64,000 nucleotides of DNA from Darksidea phi. Taxonomy: Eukaryota; Ascomycota; Dothideomycetes; Pleosporales; Lentitheciaceae. This document shows, piece by piece, positions 11,754 through 22,781 of this stretch. Location of the stretch: assembly GCA_030770425.1 (NCBI GenBank), contig JASJFT010000015.1:186001-250000 (forward strand). The letters are read 5' to 3'. The translations under genes and the position numbers were made by a program. The first letter of the stretch is position 1. Each line of letters opens with the position of its first letter. The notes beneath the pieces are model-generated. The model was not told where the DNA came from. It ran no database searches and saw nothing but the letters and a program-made list of their open reading frames with translations.

Positions 11754-14693
11754 TTACTTATGACCTCTGAAGAGAGTACCGTAAACGTGCAACGATGATC
11801 TATGCGCAATCAGATTCTTACTAGTCGCAGAGCGAAGGCCTTCGAGCAGCTGAACCAAGTTTTCTACCAGTGGTGGGCAAGAACCCTCCGCAGCATCGTG
11901 CGGCCCTCTTAATAGGTGCACCAGACCGTCCATAATTCCAACAACGTCGCTAAGGTGCGTCGTGTTTTGTGAGCTCGGGCTGCGTATTGATGGCACACTG
12001 TCATTCAAGGTAATAAATCTTTGTGCAGCGAGCGAGTCATCCCCATTGAGCACGACAACAGGCTGTGGACCGTCACTACATGTTGGAATAACTGAACTGT
12101 TTCGCTTTAGAAACCCGTATGCCCATAGTGTGAGTCCTGCATGATACACGGCGATTGCATTGAAGTTGCACAGCAATGCTCTTGGCAAGCTTTCCGCTGC
12201 ACGAAGGATCAGGCCAGCACGCCACAGTGCTTGACGTGCCAGAACAGTGTTGATCCAATCTCGTAGGACGTAGTACGCGGTTCGTGCTTCTTCCTGTCCC
12301 TCGATTCCCGCAAAGAGCTGGATATCGGCTAGCGGCGCATTCAAATGCAACAGCATGAGCTCCATGGTAATCTCATGGCTCTTGCTCAATGAAGGAATGC
12401 TAAATTGGAAGTCTATGAACCGTTTGACCAGCTCCACATACAGAGAGGATGCGATGTGGCCGCTGTTTGCTTTCAAGATTGGTTTGGAGGTCAAGGTGCT
12501 AACCTGACGATATTCCCAAACCAGACCCCAGACCATGTAAAGGTACGTTGTACAAGCACTATCATAATGTGCTAGGGATCCGAGGTCCAGGAAGCAGTCG
12601 ATAGCCGAAGGGCGTTTCGCAATGGGGTGGATAATATTGAGAAAGGCCGACTTCCACGCGGTTGCCGAATTGGCATGCCATAGAGTGTTGGAGCTCGGCA
12701 AGGGAAGTTGCATTTCCGCATAAGAGATTAATGGCGGCTTTAGCAGCGCCATGGATGACTGTCTGTCAAGCTCAAATGCACGGTACATCAGACGAAGGTA
12801 TGATTCCTGGTGCACCCATTCGTGCCACTTGTTCTCCAGCACCACGCCATGATCCTCGGTAACGGGTGAGATCTCTTTCCATGTCGAACGTCGAAACCGA
12901 CCTCCACGACGGAGTATAGTTACGATTGTTTGAACAAAGCTCTCTGAGATTTCCATCTTCCGGCTGATTCCACTCCACAAGCCAACTTCGAGCTGGACAC
13001 AGAGGGTTCGGACGTGATGTAGATCCCTAATGGCCGAGTTGACCTCTTCAAAAGCGCTGCTTTGTCCTTTTCTTGAAGCCTCATGGAGAGCAAAGCCAAG
13101 TTTGCGCAAGGGTGTGTCCGGCGTTGAAGCTGCGGCGGCAGCCACTATGGAAGCAAGCAGCTCTGGGCTAGTTTTCGAAGGCGAGAAGGTTGGGAGATGA
13201 AACCAATATTGAGCATCGATGCTGGGCGAAGAAAAGAAATATTGAATAAGTCCGTCTAAGAGCTCAATGCTAGGGAAGGCAGACGCAATTCGTTTGACAT
13301 TCTCGGGGCTACATGTCCTAAGTACAAGGGCTATAAGACGGTCGCGGCTGACTCGGTTAAGTCTTTCAGCAATTGCTCGGCGATGCGCCACATTTGAGTG
13401 ACCATTGTTGTCACTTTCTAAGTCCGAGGGAGCCAGATTAGGTTGCTCCGCCGCGCCATGGTCCCTGCTTCGTTGTGGCAAGTACCGCCAAATACTTTGC
13501 TTGAAAGCCTCGGCCCTCACCGGTACCCCGTCAGTCTCGGGAAGTTGTTCGGTAGCCTCCTGAGCATCGGTTGATGGGGTTGTGGCGGCGAATGGAGCTT
13601 GGAAGTTATACTGTTCGAGTAGACGTAGATCAAGATCTGTGAGACCGACGTCCAAGTCAAAGCTAAGGCCCATGATACCACGTGGGGTGGCCTGTCCAGA
13701 GAGGTACGACTCGAGTTGAGGCATATTCCGAAAATAATTTGGCAGAAATGGGTCCATGCTAGGCGAATCGTCGAAGTGTGGAAGGGTGCTACCAAATGAA
13801 GGCAACTCTCCATCCTCAGGATCTGACGGTGGCAGGATGATATTCGATACAGTTGAGGATCTTCCGCGGCCATCAAATCCTGGCTGAGGAGCAATGTCGT
13901 GTGCATTGGCACTGGATGTAGATGATGAATGATCGAAGTACTCGCGCGTCTCGGAAACCCACGTTCTTGGTGTAAGTGACTGATGGAGACTGTCATTTGG
14001 AATGGACGGCGTAGATGGGGGATCGGCGCCGTTTGAAAGATCAAGTGGGTCCTGCGCAGCGTGGACAGCGTCAAGCCCACTCACATTGTTGATGGCGGCG
14101 TCGGGCACTTGGGAAGGAATGCTCTTCTTTCCGCAGCGGGTACATGGCTGTTCGTCTTCACATCGTAGATGACTTTTAGAGCAAGCCTCGCAGGCTTGTA
14201 CGACTCTGGAGTCGTGGCATGCGGCATGTCTCTTGAGCGCGTCTCTATAGAAGTTCAGAAAGGGACGAATAAGATGGGAAATGCAGGAAGCAAATAGACC
14301 CACTTTCTGGTGAAGCCTTTTGAGCAGACGGGGCAGACGAATGACCCCGGGCATGTATCTGGGGTTATGAGTTAGTAATCGTCTAAGTTATTTTTTGAAC
14401 ATCATCCTGACCATGATTCAAAGGTCACGACATGGCAGGCACATAGGTGTATAGCCAGAAAGAAGACAGATATACGTACGCTTTCGGAAGTGTCGAGCAA
14501 GGTTGTTTAATCTTCTGAAAGACTGTTTGCACATGCGGCAGTGGAAAAGCTGTTGCGGCTCGTCTGGATGGGACAAGGCCGCAGTGGTCTGACTATGCAG
14601 CGGTGGCGTCATCCTCCGCATGTCGAAACACGTAGGGGGAGGTGGAGGCACATTGAAGAAGAGTTGGAGGGTGGAGGATGTTTGGGGCAACAT
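11754..14693 (-). CDS. C2H2-C2H2-Zn2Cys6 transcription factor with fungal-specific domain
   Basis: A nuclear DNA-binding regulator. Exons 14480-14693, 14304-14358 and 11754-14244 give 919 aa in one frame. Finger 1 (about residues 52-72) is C-x2-C-x12-H-x3-H, with its last His split by intron 1. Finger 2 (about 80-100) is CPVC...KRHAACH, assembled across intron 2. It is followed at once by a Zn2Cys6 cluster, CEACSKSHLRCEDEQPCTRC, after which the expected sixth Cys is Ser (GKKSIPSQ). The middle of the protein has a fungal_trans-type region (IDAQYWFHLPTFSP, LASIVAAAAAS). Starts at 14693 or the internal Met25 are both possible. The gene is intact between broken neighbours. Control of the adjacent monooxygenase, transporter and dioxygenase genes is plausible but unproven. 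Confidence 0.88.
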
Positions 14694-14847
14694 GCGGGGA
14701 TCGGAAAGCGGGGATCTCGGCTTGGCAAGCCGCTACTCGACCTTCACATCACGACCGTCACCTACGGATTCAGATGAGACGGAATCCAGTGTTCGTAGAA
14801 ACCTTAGTCATTCTCGAAGTCATCTCGAGAGATTGGCACACTCCGTC

Positions 14848-15560
14848 ATGGCTATCCCACCAGTTCGTTTCTTCTCCCAAAAAGTCACCCGTCGCTTACG
14901 TTCATCCCCGCAAATACATCGACTACGAGCTCATACCCGATCTCGACAGCGGCAAAAAGTGCATCCAAGCGCTACGAGAAAAGGGCATCAATGCAAGGCC
15001 CAATGCCCTCGTTTGACGGGATCCACGATACGTTTTTGATCCTGATTCGCATGTTTCCAAAAAAGTGCCCTCTGACGACCCTCCACAGCATAAATGGTCG
15101 GTTCGATCCGCACCTCCACGCACGCGTGGGAGACATTCTCGCGCCCTTTCGCGAACAGGGGTACCTCATTATCGGTACTGGTGGCGCAATACACAACCTC
15201 TACCGCAACCACTGGTCCCAAATGCTACGGTATTCGGACAACTTTGCGCAGCCATATCCCCCCGAAGCGCCCATGCTCGAGTTTCGGCAGAGGATCGAAG
15301 TGGTGTTTGTACGGGACTATAGAAATGGCAGAAAAGATGGTGCGTTGACGAGAGGAATCACCAGGCTGATGAAGCATCCCATGTACAAAGACGCGCACGC
15401 TACCGACGATCATTACATGGCTGCTTGCTTCATCGCTGGTGTTGTGAATGGATCTAGTAGGGATGGGGATGAGTGTAATTTAGGCGCTGAAGATTGGGAG
15501 GTGGGTATAGCTTGTTTGAAACGGACATATTCTAGGCCTTTGGAATGTTACCATGTATAA
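14848..15560 (+). pseudogene. LigB/DODA-type extradiol dioxygenase, broken
   Basis: The class III extradiol ring-cleavage (DODA-like) signature is clear: FDGIHDTFLILIRMFPKKCP, ARVGDILAPFREQGYLIIG, GGAIHNL and HPMYKDAHATDDHYMAACF. The frame that carries it (14991-15560) is open only from within the gene. The preceding segment (YIDYELIPDLDSGKKCIQAL) lies in another frame, so a one-base change near 15010 breaks the gene. A plausible start at 14848 (MAIPPVRFFSQKV) is in a third frame and much of the expected N-terminal region is missing, including the usual metal-binding His segments. The product is non-functional as read. It is divergent from the zinc-finger regulator with about 150 bp between starts. 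Confidence 0.75.
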
Positions 15561-15725
15561 TAGTGGGCCATGAACTTTTCGTATCGTACGTGAAGTATTA
15601 ACAACGCTTTCTGTTTATGCCATGAGCGCGGTTGTGAGCTTCATATCAACTCCCAAAAGAGCCTGTGCAATTGCGTAAAGACCAACGCCGTCTACGTTCA
15701 AACCGGTTTTACTCTCATTTTCGCT

Positions 15726-16839
15726 TCATTTCAGAGGCACAATCGGTACCGTAACGTAATTAACAAGTTTCTCCCCAAAATGCAAGTGGTTTAGCCCCGC
15801 AAACGTCTCTTCGCTCCTATCCTCCGGATGAATATGCTGGAAGATTCCGCTGCCCTGCGTATCACCACCACCGACCTTAAACAAGATCTTTCCTCCCTTC
15901 TCAACCACGACATTCGTCGGCCAGACTTCAACGTCAAGGGAGTACACATCACCCGGAATCACGGGCTGTACATCAGTGCTGAAATAGTCCCGCCATGGAA
16001 GATACTCTCGGTGCTTCGGGTGGTTGGGATTGGTCTTACGGAAGCTGACACGGAGCCAGCCCTTGGTGAGGGGTACCAGATCGCCGGTTGTACAGGTGTA
16101 CTAGACCTTTCTTCCCTCCGGAGAGATGTAGCGGAGGGTGAGGAAGAGGTCAATGTCCGCGGGCATCGCGCCAGCGGCATGTGGTGAGAGGGATAAATTA
16201 AGAAATGCGACGATGTGGCCCGTAATTTCAGTGCCGTCCTCGAATGGCGAGGTCGTGAATTGCAGGAGCTTGGGACGATCCAAAGAACCAAGCGCTTCGT
16301 ACGATAGCTTTTGAGGGCGATTGGAGATTGGTTGAACTTGGGTAAGTGTTTGAGACGCGGTCAGATAGAACTTTGTGTACCGAGTGCGTGCGATGGGCCA
16401 CTCATTTTCTGTCCGCCTCCCGTATGCCCTTTCCTTCTGAGCATCGTTGAAACCCACGTCGCTCTTTCTGAGCACCATGTTCACTGGCGATCTTGCCCTT
16501 TATGGACCCAATGCGATCATCGCCCCTAAGGAATGCATCGGGGAAGTTTCGCTGGATCTCAACTTCTTCCTTGTAGTAGAGTGGAAGGTCATGTCTTCCC
16601 GTGATCATTCGCAAGTACTTGAACTCGGAACCAGCATGCGTATATCCTTCAATGTTGCCACGGAGATGAAGTAGGATACCAGCCCAGTTTCCCATTGACA
16701 GTAGCGGTACCTCGATGTCGCTCATATCGTATTCCTTACTAGCATAGTACTGCTCGTCTCGGAACTTGTACACGGCGGTATCGATGGTTTGATCTTTTCG
16801 GTTCCTCTCCCGCACTTCGTCCGATAAGTTGCCATCCAC
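15726..16839 (-). pseudogene. CocE/NonD (X-Pro peptidase-like) hydrolase remnant
   Basis: Minus-strand pieces match the later part of CocE/NonD-family serine hydrolases. They include EVPLLSMGNWAGILLHLRGN and LRMITGRHDLPLYY (16402-16839), then RRTENEWPIARTRYTKF, ITGHIVAFLNLSL and DIDLFLTLRYISPEG (16101-16484), then VIPGDVYSLDVEVWPTNVVV, GSGIFQHIHPEDR and a stop at 15726. A frame change near 16485-16510 separates the first two pieces. An in-frame TAG at 16101-16103 separates the last two, with the correct reading continuing directly past it. The N-terminal alpha/beta-hydrolase half with the nucleophile Ser is not found upstream, so the remnant is also truncated. Confidence 0.75.
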
Positions 16840-17297
16840 AGCGTTAATATATTAGACGTGGCTTGGCAAAAAGGGCTAGAGAGCTCTACGCGTATCGAGG
16901 TGTCGGTTCAAGTAGTCATATCCATAAGCAGCGCCCGCCGTTGAGGAATGGCAAGGAGGATCCTTAAAATAGGAAGGAGCCGCTGGAGAAGCCGGCGATT
17001 ACAGATAACCTGTTGCAATTGGCGGTTGTGAAGGCGTATTGAGCGTGGCCGGGTTTTTGTTAGGCGGGCCAATATGTTGTGCTAGCAGGTTGAAATACCT
17101 GCGCGCTCACCCCTAATTTGCCCGGTGGGGTGAGGCTGGAGACGCCACGTTCACCCAACCAGCGATGGGTACGCAAATAGAAGTCAGCTTGGCAGATACT
17201 GATTGTTTCCCCAACGTGGCTTTTCTCCCAACTGCGTTGCGCATTTGCCAGAACTCCTTTAACTAGAGCATAGTTCAATTGACACTGTACGTCCACG
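16840..17297. other. intergenic, nothing recognised
   Basis: Short frames only. It lies between the hydrolase remnant (minus) and the phosphatase (plus). It may contain unrecognisable decayed N-terminal sequence of the hydrolase. Confidence 0.4.
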
Positions 17298-18249
17298 ATG
17301 CTCTTCGCAGAGCCGGCCGAAGCAGCTCGCCTGAAGCCGTCAGACTCTGTAGTACGCGCACCACATCCAACATGGTTCCCCTTCCATGTCGTCCCTGGTA
17401 TTTCGAATTTCCGCGACGTGGGTGGATGGCCCATAGCCTCGACGGACGACTCGCGGCGACACGTGAGAAGGGGAATCCTCTACCGCGGCTCCGACACGGT
17501 CCGCATCACGCCCGACGGCGAGGCCAAGTTGGGTGAGTTAGGTGTGAAGAAGGATTTTGACCTTCGGAGCAAGCAGCAGATTGAGAAGGCGGGCGGGTAT
17601 AGAGAGATTAAGGGCGTGGAGAGGGTGTGGACACCTGTCTTCAAGGAGGAGGACTACACGGAGGACGCGGCGAGGCAGAGGTATGAGCTGTACGCGGGTG
17701 AGGGGACCGATGTAAGAAGTCCAGAATTGACCTCTTGGCTGTGATATGGGTGGCTGATGGCGGGTACAGGGCATAGTGACGGCCTTCATGGAGATCCTGA
17801 CAGCCGGCGCGCCCATGTTCCACACGGTCCTCACAACGCTACTTTCCTCGCCCTCGGACGACTCATGCTCACCGCCAGCGCTCTTCATGCACTGCACCAC
17901 GGGCAACAACCGCACCGGCGTCTTCATCGCTCTCCTCTTGCTGCTCCTGCGCGTCCCAGCCGCGTGCATCGTCCAAGAATACACACTGTCCAACCCGGGC
18001 CTCGCGCCGACACGGCATAGCAACGTCGAGCGCCTGCTGGAGAAGGGCGCGTTCAGCGAGTACGGGGCCGAAGAAGCGAGGCGGAAGTGTGAGAGGATGG
18101 TGAGCGCGCGGGCGGAGAGCATGGAGGCGCTGCTGGCCGAGGTGGGAAGACGGTGGGGCGGGGCCGAGGGGTATTTTGGGCATGTGGTCGGGTTGAGCGG
18201 CGACGAGATGTCGGCGCTGAGGAGCTTGTTTACGGCCGGGGAGGACTAA
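17298..18249 (+). CDS. tyrosine/serine protein phosphatase (Y_phosphatase3 family)
   Basis: Two exons, 17298-17711 and 17770-18249, join through a 58-bp GT-AG intron to give 297 aa. The N-terminal part has PGISNFRDVGGWP and RRGILYRGSDT, typical of the family. The catalytic P-loop is HCTTGNNRTGVF in exon 2, giving the Cys-x5-Arg signature of Cys-dependent phosphatases. FDLRS (about residue 92) supplies the conserved Asp/Arg region before it. The frame is intact. Members dephosphorylate phosphotyrosine or, in some cases, phosphoinositides; which applies here cannot be told. The start at 17298 is the first ATG of the conserved frame. Confidence 0.9.
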
Positions 18250-18286
18250 AAGCAAAAGGTTGTATTATCGTCAAGGTACATAGCGC

Positions 18287-18910
18287 TCATCCATACGTGA
18301 TCTTCTCCGGCGGCTCTGCCCTCGCCTTCCCCTTTGCAGCCGTCCGCGCAACCGCGTCCTGCTGCTTCTCCATGACGACCTTCTCCACAACCTTGCGGCA
18401 GATGTCGCGATGGGCGCCCTCCATCTTCCCCCGCACGAAGGGCATCATCCACCAACTGCACTGCACTTCGACATGCTCCACCAGCACCCACTCGACATCG
18501 CCCAGTCCCTCGCCCTCGCCATCCACCTCGCCGTCGCTGGAGCTCCCTTTGATGACACGGAACTCGGCCCGCAATACGACCCCGGAGGCGTCGGCGCGCG
18601 TCTTCAGCCCGTGCGGCGTGTTCTGGAAGCATGACGGGAAGGTGAGGTTGTACCTGCCCCATTGCACGCCGGGCATCCACTGTATGACTTCGGTGACGCT
18701 GTACGTGTGTATCGGGTGGAGGTCGGGCGGGTACCAGAACGTATCTCTTTGTATTTCCGCCTCCGTCGAGGCCAGCTTCTCGTGTCCCGTCGTGAGCGCC
18801 TGGAGCGTGAGGCATGTGTTGTGGTCGTGGAGCGCCGTAATGATGTCGTCGGGGGCGAGATGGGGAGGGATGGCGGCCGCCGTGTGGTAGTTGTGCTTGG
18901 CGAGTGTCAT
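18287..18910 (-). CDS. conserved fungal protein, DUF7053-like
   Basis: A single uninterrupted exon of 207 aa, convergent with the phosphatase gene 37 bp away. It begins MTLAKHNYHTAAAIPPHLAP and has IITALHDHNTCLTLQAL, then a beta-rich middle with VTEVIQWMPGVQWGRYNLTF. The C-terminus is charged (RKVVEKVVMEKQQ). The layout resembles the fungal DUF7053 family, small START-like ligand-binding proteins of unknown role; that assignment is from memory of the family pattern. No signal peptide or membrane segment is visible. Codon use is GC-rich, like the phosphatase neighbour. Confidence 0.8.
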   Translation of the reverse strand: MTLAKHNYHTAAAIPPHLAPDDIITALHDHNTCLTLQALTTGHEKLASTEAEIQRDTFWYPPDLHPIHTYSVTEVIQWMPGVQWGRYNLTFPSCFQNTPHGLKTRADASGVVLRAEFRVIKGSSSDGEVDGEGEGLGDVEWVLVEHVEVQCSWWMMPFVRGKMEGAHRDICRKVVEKVVMEKQQDAVARTAAKGKARAEPPEKITYG

Positions 18911-19396
18911 GGCTGTGGGCTTGATCGACGCGACACGAGGGCAGGCGAGGGCAGGCCAAGGTAAGTAAAGAAATGCAAACTATATCAGACATCTAGCCCA
19001 TGGCGTTGGAGTATTCTATTTCAAGCTAAGGCTGAGCTGAAGCATCACTTCTGCAACGTCATCGGCCCAGTAAGCATCCGAGCGGACTGCGCCTTACCAC
19101 TTATAGTATCGGCATTGACTGATGATACACGCATCACGTGCCGACCCGCTCAGCCTTGCCCAACACTGATAACCTCGCTCTCATCCTTGTATCTCATCTC
19201 ATGCAGCTATTATACATAAAGATGTCCTCGCTAAAGTAGAAATGTACGCAATCTCACCCTGCACCCAAAAGATTTCTATCTCGCCCCGCGTACGCCGCTC
19301 TCTTCGTTGCCTAACATGCACATCTTGTCTGCTCCCCAACTCTACTTCTTCCCGCACTTCAAGATATCAGTACCGATAGTCTCTCGCCGAATAATC
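18911..19396. other. divergent promoter region, nothing else recognised
   Basis: This lies between the DUF7053-like gene (minus) and the cupin pseudogene (plus). No repeat or coding frame is supported. Confidence 0.4.
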
Positions 19397-20183
19397 ATGC
19401 CCTTCAACCTCACAGACACCACGACCCAGGCTCATAGTGGCGCAGCACAACTAACCTTCGATGCCGTTGATGCCGCCGCCGCAAACTTGACCCAAGACGT
19501 GAGAATCATTTACCCAACCGCGGAGACAGACTACCGCATTAGCACAGCCATCATTCTCTCAAGTAGCAAGTTTTATCTCGGTGCGTACTGGCATGAGGGT
19601 TATGACGAGATCATGTGCGTTGTAAATGGGTTGCGCGAGCATCAGCCTAGGCAGCGAATGGAAGGTTTATGGGCCCGAGGATGGAGAGATATTGATTAGG
19701 AAGGGCGTCGTGCGTAACTCCAAAAGGGCGGATGTCAATGCGAAGGCTGGAAAGCGTGGTGAGGGTGAGGTGGTGATCGAGGAGCGCAGTGAGCCAAGTA
19801 TGCTCCTCCCTCTCCACCCTTGTCTATACGGTTTCTTCTCATCTACTTTGACGTCAATGCTCATCTTTTTCTTAGTGGACGGCTCCAAGGAGCTTTTCTT
19901 CCGGTACATCATCTCCGTGGTCGCTGACAGTAACTTCTTCGGCTAGAAATTGCCACTCCAAATGCTACTTATTGTCATGTACACCGATAATTTCTTGGAA
20001 TTGGTTCCGGGACCAGCGGGATGGTACTTTACGCATGGCTTGTACGCATGGTTCGTTGCGTCTTTCGCTGCATTGATGGGACTGAAGCCGTTTTATAACG
20101 AGCATACGCCGGAGACTACGCGGTATCAAAAAGGAGTTGGAGGTAAGGAAGAGGAAGTGGGGAGGGAAACAATCTTGAACTAG
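19397..20183 (+). pseudogene. cupin-domain protein gene, broken
   Basis: The start at 19397 (MPFNLTDTTTQAHSG) leads into a cupin fold: YLGAYWHEGYDEIMCVVNG, then ASISLGSEWKVYGPEDGEI with IRKGVVRNS, EERSEP, KELFFRYI and finally LPLQMLLIVMYTDNFLELVP and a hydrophobic GPAGWYFTHGLYAW tail. A one-base frame change separates VVNG from ASISLG near 19630. An intron fits at about 19800-19877. An in-frame TAG at 19944-19946 follows NFFG, and the reading continues correctly after it to a stop at 20183. Two independent lesions indicate a pseudogene. The usual second-motif His is present as part of YWHEGYDE. Confidence 0.7.
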
Positions 20184-22120
20184 GAGTGGATTGGTTGGCA
20201 GATAAAAGCTCGTCGGCCGCGAACTACAAAGGAATAACTTGTCCTTTAACAAACAAGGACTAGACCAAATGATAGATATTGGCTTTATGTACGCCTTAAG
20301 TATCATTCACTTCAACGTACCAATGGCCTTATTATTCACCCCTTCTTCAAAGCTTAAGTTCATGAGTTATTTATTCGCCGAGCAATTGCAATTGGTAGTA
20401 CTCGGTATGATCGGGGTTTAAGAAGGAGGCAGGGATCTCCCAGCATAAGCAGGCGTGTATCAAAGCGTCCGTAGCAACGGCCGTGGGAATGAAGCCAAGG
20501 GAACGTGAGCAGGGTGGACAATAATAGTCTCATTCTCCAGTATGGTATTCTCGGTAATTGAACGAGTGGCTTACGATGATGCGAGATAGAGGTGGGTTCA
20601 AGAGGAGCCTCACCAGGCTCTCGTTTGCTTCGCCGATGATCGTGGGTCTGGCTGAGATTTGATATGATCCGGTGCGGCTTGTGCTATTTCTTGACTAGAA
20701 AGATAATTAACTTATCTTTTCGTATGCTTTTAACCTTGTCCGACCAGTCTAAGATGTAACCAATTAGAGCTTAGCTACATTGGGCGATTCCTCGTCCTTA
20801 GGAACAGGAGAACGATGTCGACAAATTGGGATAGGATGATGCTCGTATTCATGCGTTGAGTAGTGTGCTGAGAGGATGATGTGATATTTAGGAAGTCGAA
20901 ATGTGTTCGAGCGACATCGTACGAGCAGAAAGAGAACCGGTGACATAGAATATTCAGAGAAATTGGTAAACATATTCACGGCGATTATCGTACAGCTTCC
21001 AAAACTAAGTCCATGTATCAGTCTCGCAGTGGTGTTCCTTTACCGTGCGTGGCCTGTACAAGAGCTCCTTGAGAGGTAGATTTTCGCACGGATGAATTCA
21101 AGTGATCAACACAGAAGCTAAGTAATAACGACAGGGTTCGACTGCCGCATAGACTTCGGGGTCACCGATTGGCTGCATTGGCTCCACCCACACAAAGCCA
21201 CGCCTCATTGAACGCGTCTCATCTTTTCGGCGTAGCAATCGAAAGCGTGATCTGTTCTTGCGAGTCGGCCTAAGTTCTGGGGTGAAAGCTGAAGTTGAGC
21301 TTAGCACAGGGCGAGGGCTGTACGTTGGGTCAGCTTACGATTGTGTGTGCTCATGTTAACGGCGGCATTTCGGTGTTTCGTAATGTTATAATTTACGGCC
21401 CCCACTGCTAGATATGGCCAACAGTATGGTCTGTCCTAAGCCATCAACTTACCCCGTGATACGCTCTTAGGACTAAGGGCTATACGGCATACTTGGACTC
21501 CACCAGGGCGCATGCTGGGCTGCAAGGACGTCGAAGAGTGAGGACACGGCAAAAAGCAATACGGCTGAAGACTGCCACTGCCCTCATTTCGCAATATGGT
21601 CCCTATGTAGCATAGCGAAAGGCCAAGAAAGAGCGTAGTAGACGGGAGAATTCCGCTTGGGAATACAGCATGGCCACAACGTTATCTAAAACGGCTTCTA
21701 TACTTCTGCGCAGGAACCCTGTATAACCGCAATGCTGTCCAAAACAGTTTCTATGCTTCGACTGCGCCGAGTGATAGGCCTATATAAGACGAAGGCAATG
21801 CAGTATAGAATTTTCCAAACGCTTGAAGATACCTCGCATTCGTTTTGAATTCATTCCCAGGCTCAAGGGGCAGCTCCTTTTTTAGGTAGACGGATGACTG
21901 GTGTAGGCGGATAAGTAGTAGAATACGTTAGCTACTAGGTTTCTAAACTAGTCCCGTTTCGGTTTTCTAGTTCCTGATTTGACCTTATGGTAGATAGCGT
22001 TTTAGGACGTAGCGCGCTTCCTGGGTTCCTTTTCGAGCCCCTTGTCAGTTTCAAGGACTAGCCGAAAACGGTTACCAGTAGTGACCGGTATCGGTTTCCG
22101 GTTCCACTTCGGTTATTCTG
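20184..22120. other. long gene-free stretch
   Basis: Nearly 2 kb without a credible gene. The largest frames (about 60-70 codons) show no family features. A short imperfect duplication lies near 21675-21770, where two similar segments containing AAAACRGYTTCTAT followed by TGCGC recur about 60 bp apart. From about 21890 the sequence becomes repeat-like just before the inverted repeat. Confidence 0.4.
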
Positions 22121-22264
22121 AGCGCACGGCCGCTTAGAAAGGCGCTTACTAAATAAGTCTTAGCCCTTTCCAGGGGCGGCACATATAGCTTAAAAAGTGG
22201 CGATATTATAAGCTTTGCTACATGTACCTCTACCTACCCATTATCTATACATTTCGAAGCGTCT
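22121..22264 (+). repeat. left arm of a 144-bp inverted repeat around the NLR gene
   Basis: The arm starts AGCGCACGGCCGCTTAG and ends TTTCGAAGCGTCT. The same sequence, reverse-complemented with few mismatches, occurs at 26952-27095. Weaker similarity (about two thirds identity by eye) extends inward to about 22330. No target duplication is obvious outside the arms. Confidence 0.85.
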
Positions 22265-22781
22265 GCACCCTGTGGCCAGAGCGGTTCGGCCACCCTCCCT
22301 GCCAGCTGTAGCGAGTTCAAAGTATTTCTATTTTCATCGTCTGCTGGGCTAAGTATACATGTGGCAAAGCACTCAGATTCACATCAGGCAGCAGTCTTGG
22401 CAATAAGCTTTTGATAGGTTCAACGCTGTAAGTGTAAGTCGACGTGGAAGTTGTGGCCGCGGCTGTGCTGCCAAATACCCCGCCCGATTTAGCCTTAAGG
22501 TTTAAATCGTTCTGCCCATCGCTTAGCCCTTCCACCGTTTTCTTCTCACGGAATCCCGAAATTCCAACTCGCTCAATTTTGGCAATATTCTCTCTTGTTA
22601 CTCTGTATATAGAACCGAGCCTTTTAGTATCTTAATCCGAATTGACCGACCTTACAGGCCGGCAGCCTGATTTTAACCCGGTGTCATCGGCATCCTGCCT
22701 CCATCGTTTCTCATTATTGCGCAGACAAAGCTACCCTCTAGAACCAACAGGCACCCTTTGGGCCGCCTATGTGTATCACTG
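22265..22781. other. region between left inverted repeat and NLR start
   Basis: The first 65 bp are a diverged continuation of the inverted repeat. The rest probably carries the NLR promoter. A 72-codon minus-strand frame at 22317-22535 is not assignable. Confidence 0.4.

Noticed and set aside
18246..18992. 248-codon minus and 245-codon plus frames around 18.2-18.9 kb
   Set aside because: Arg/Pro/Ser-rich shadows of the GC-rich DUF7053-like gene in other frames.
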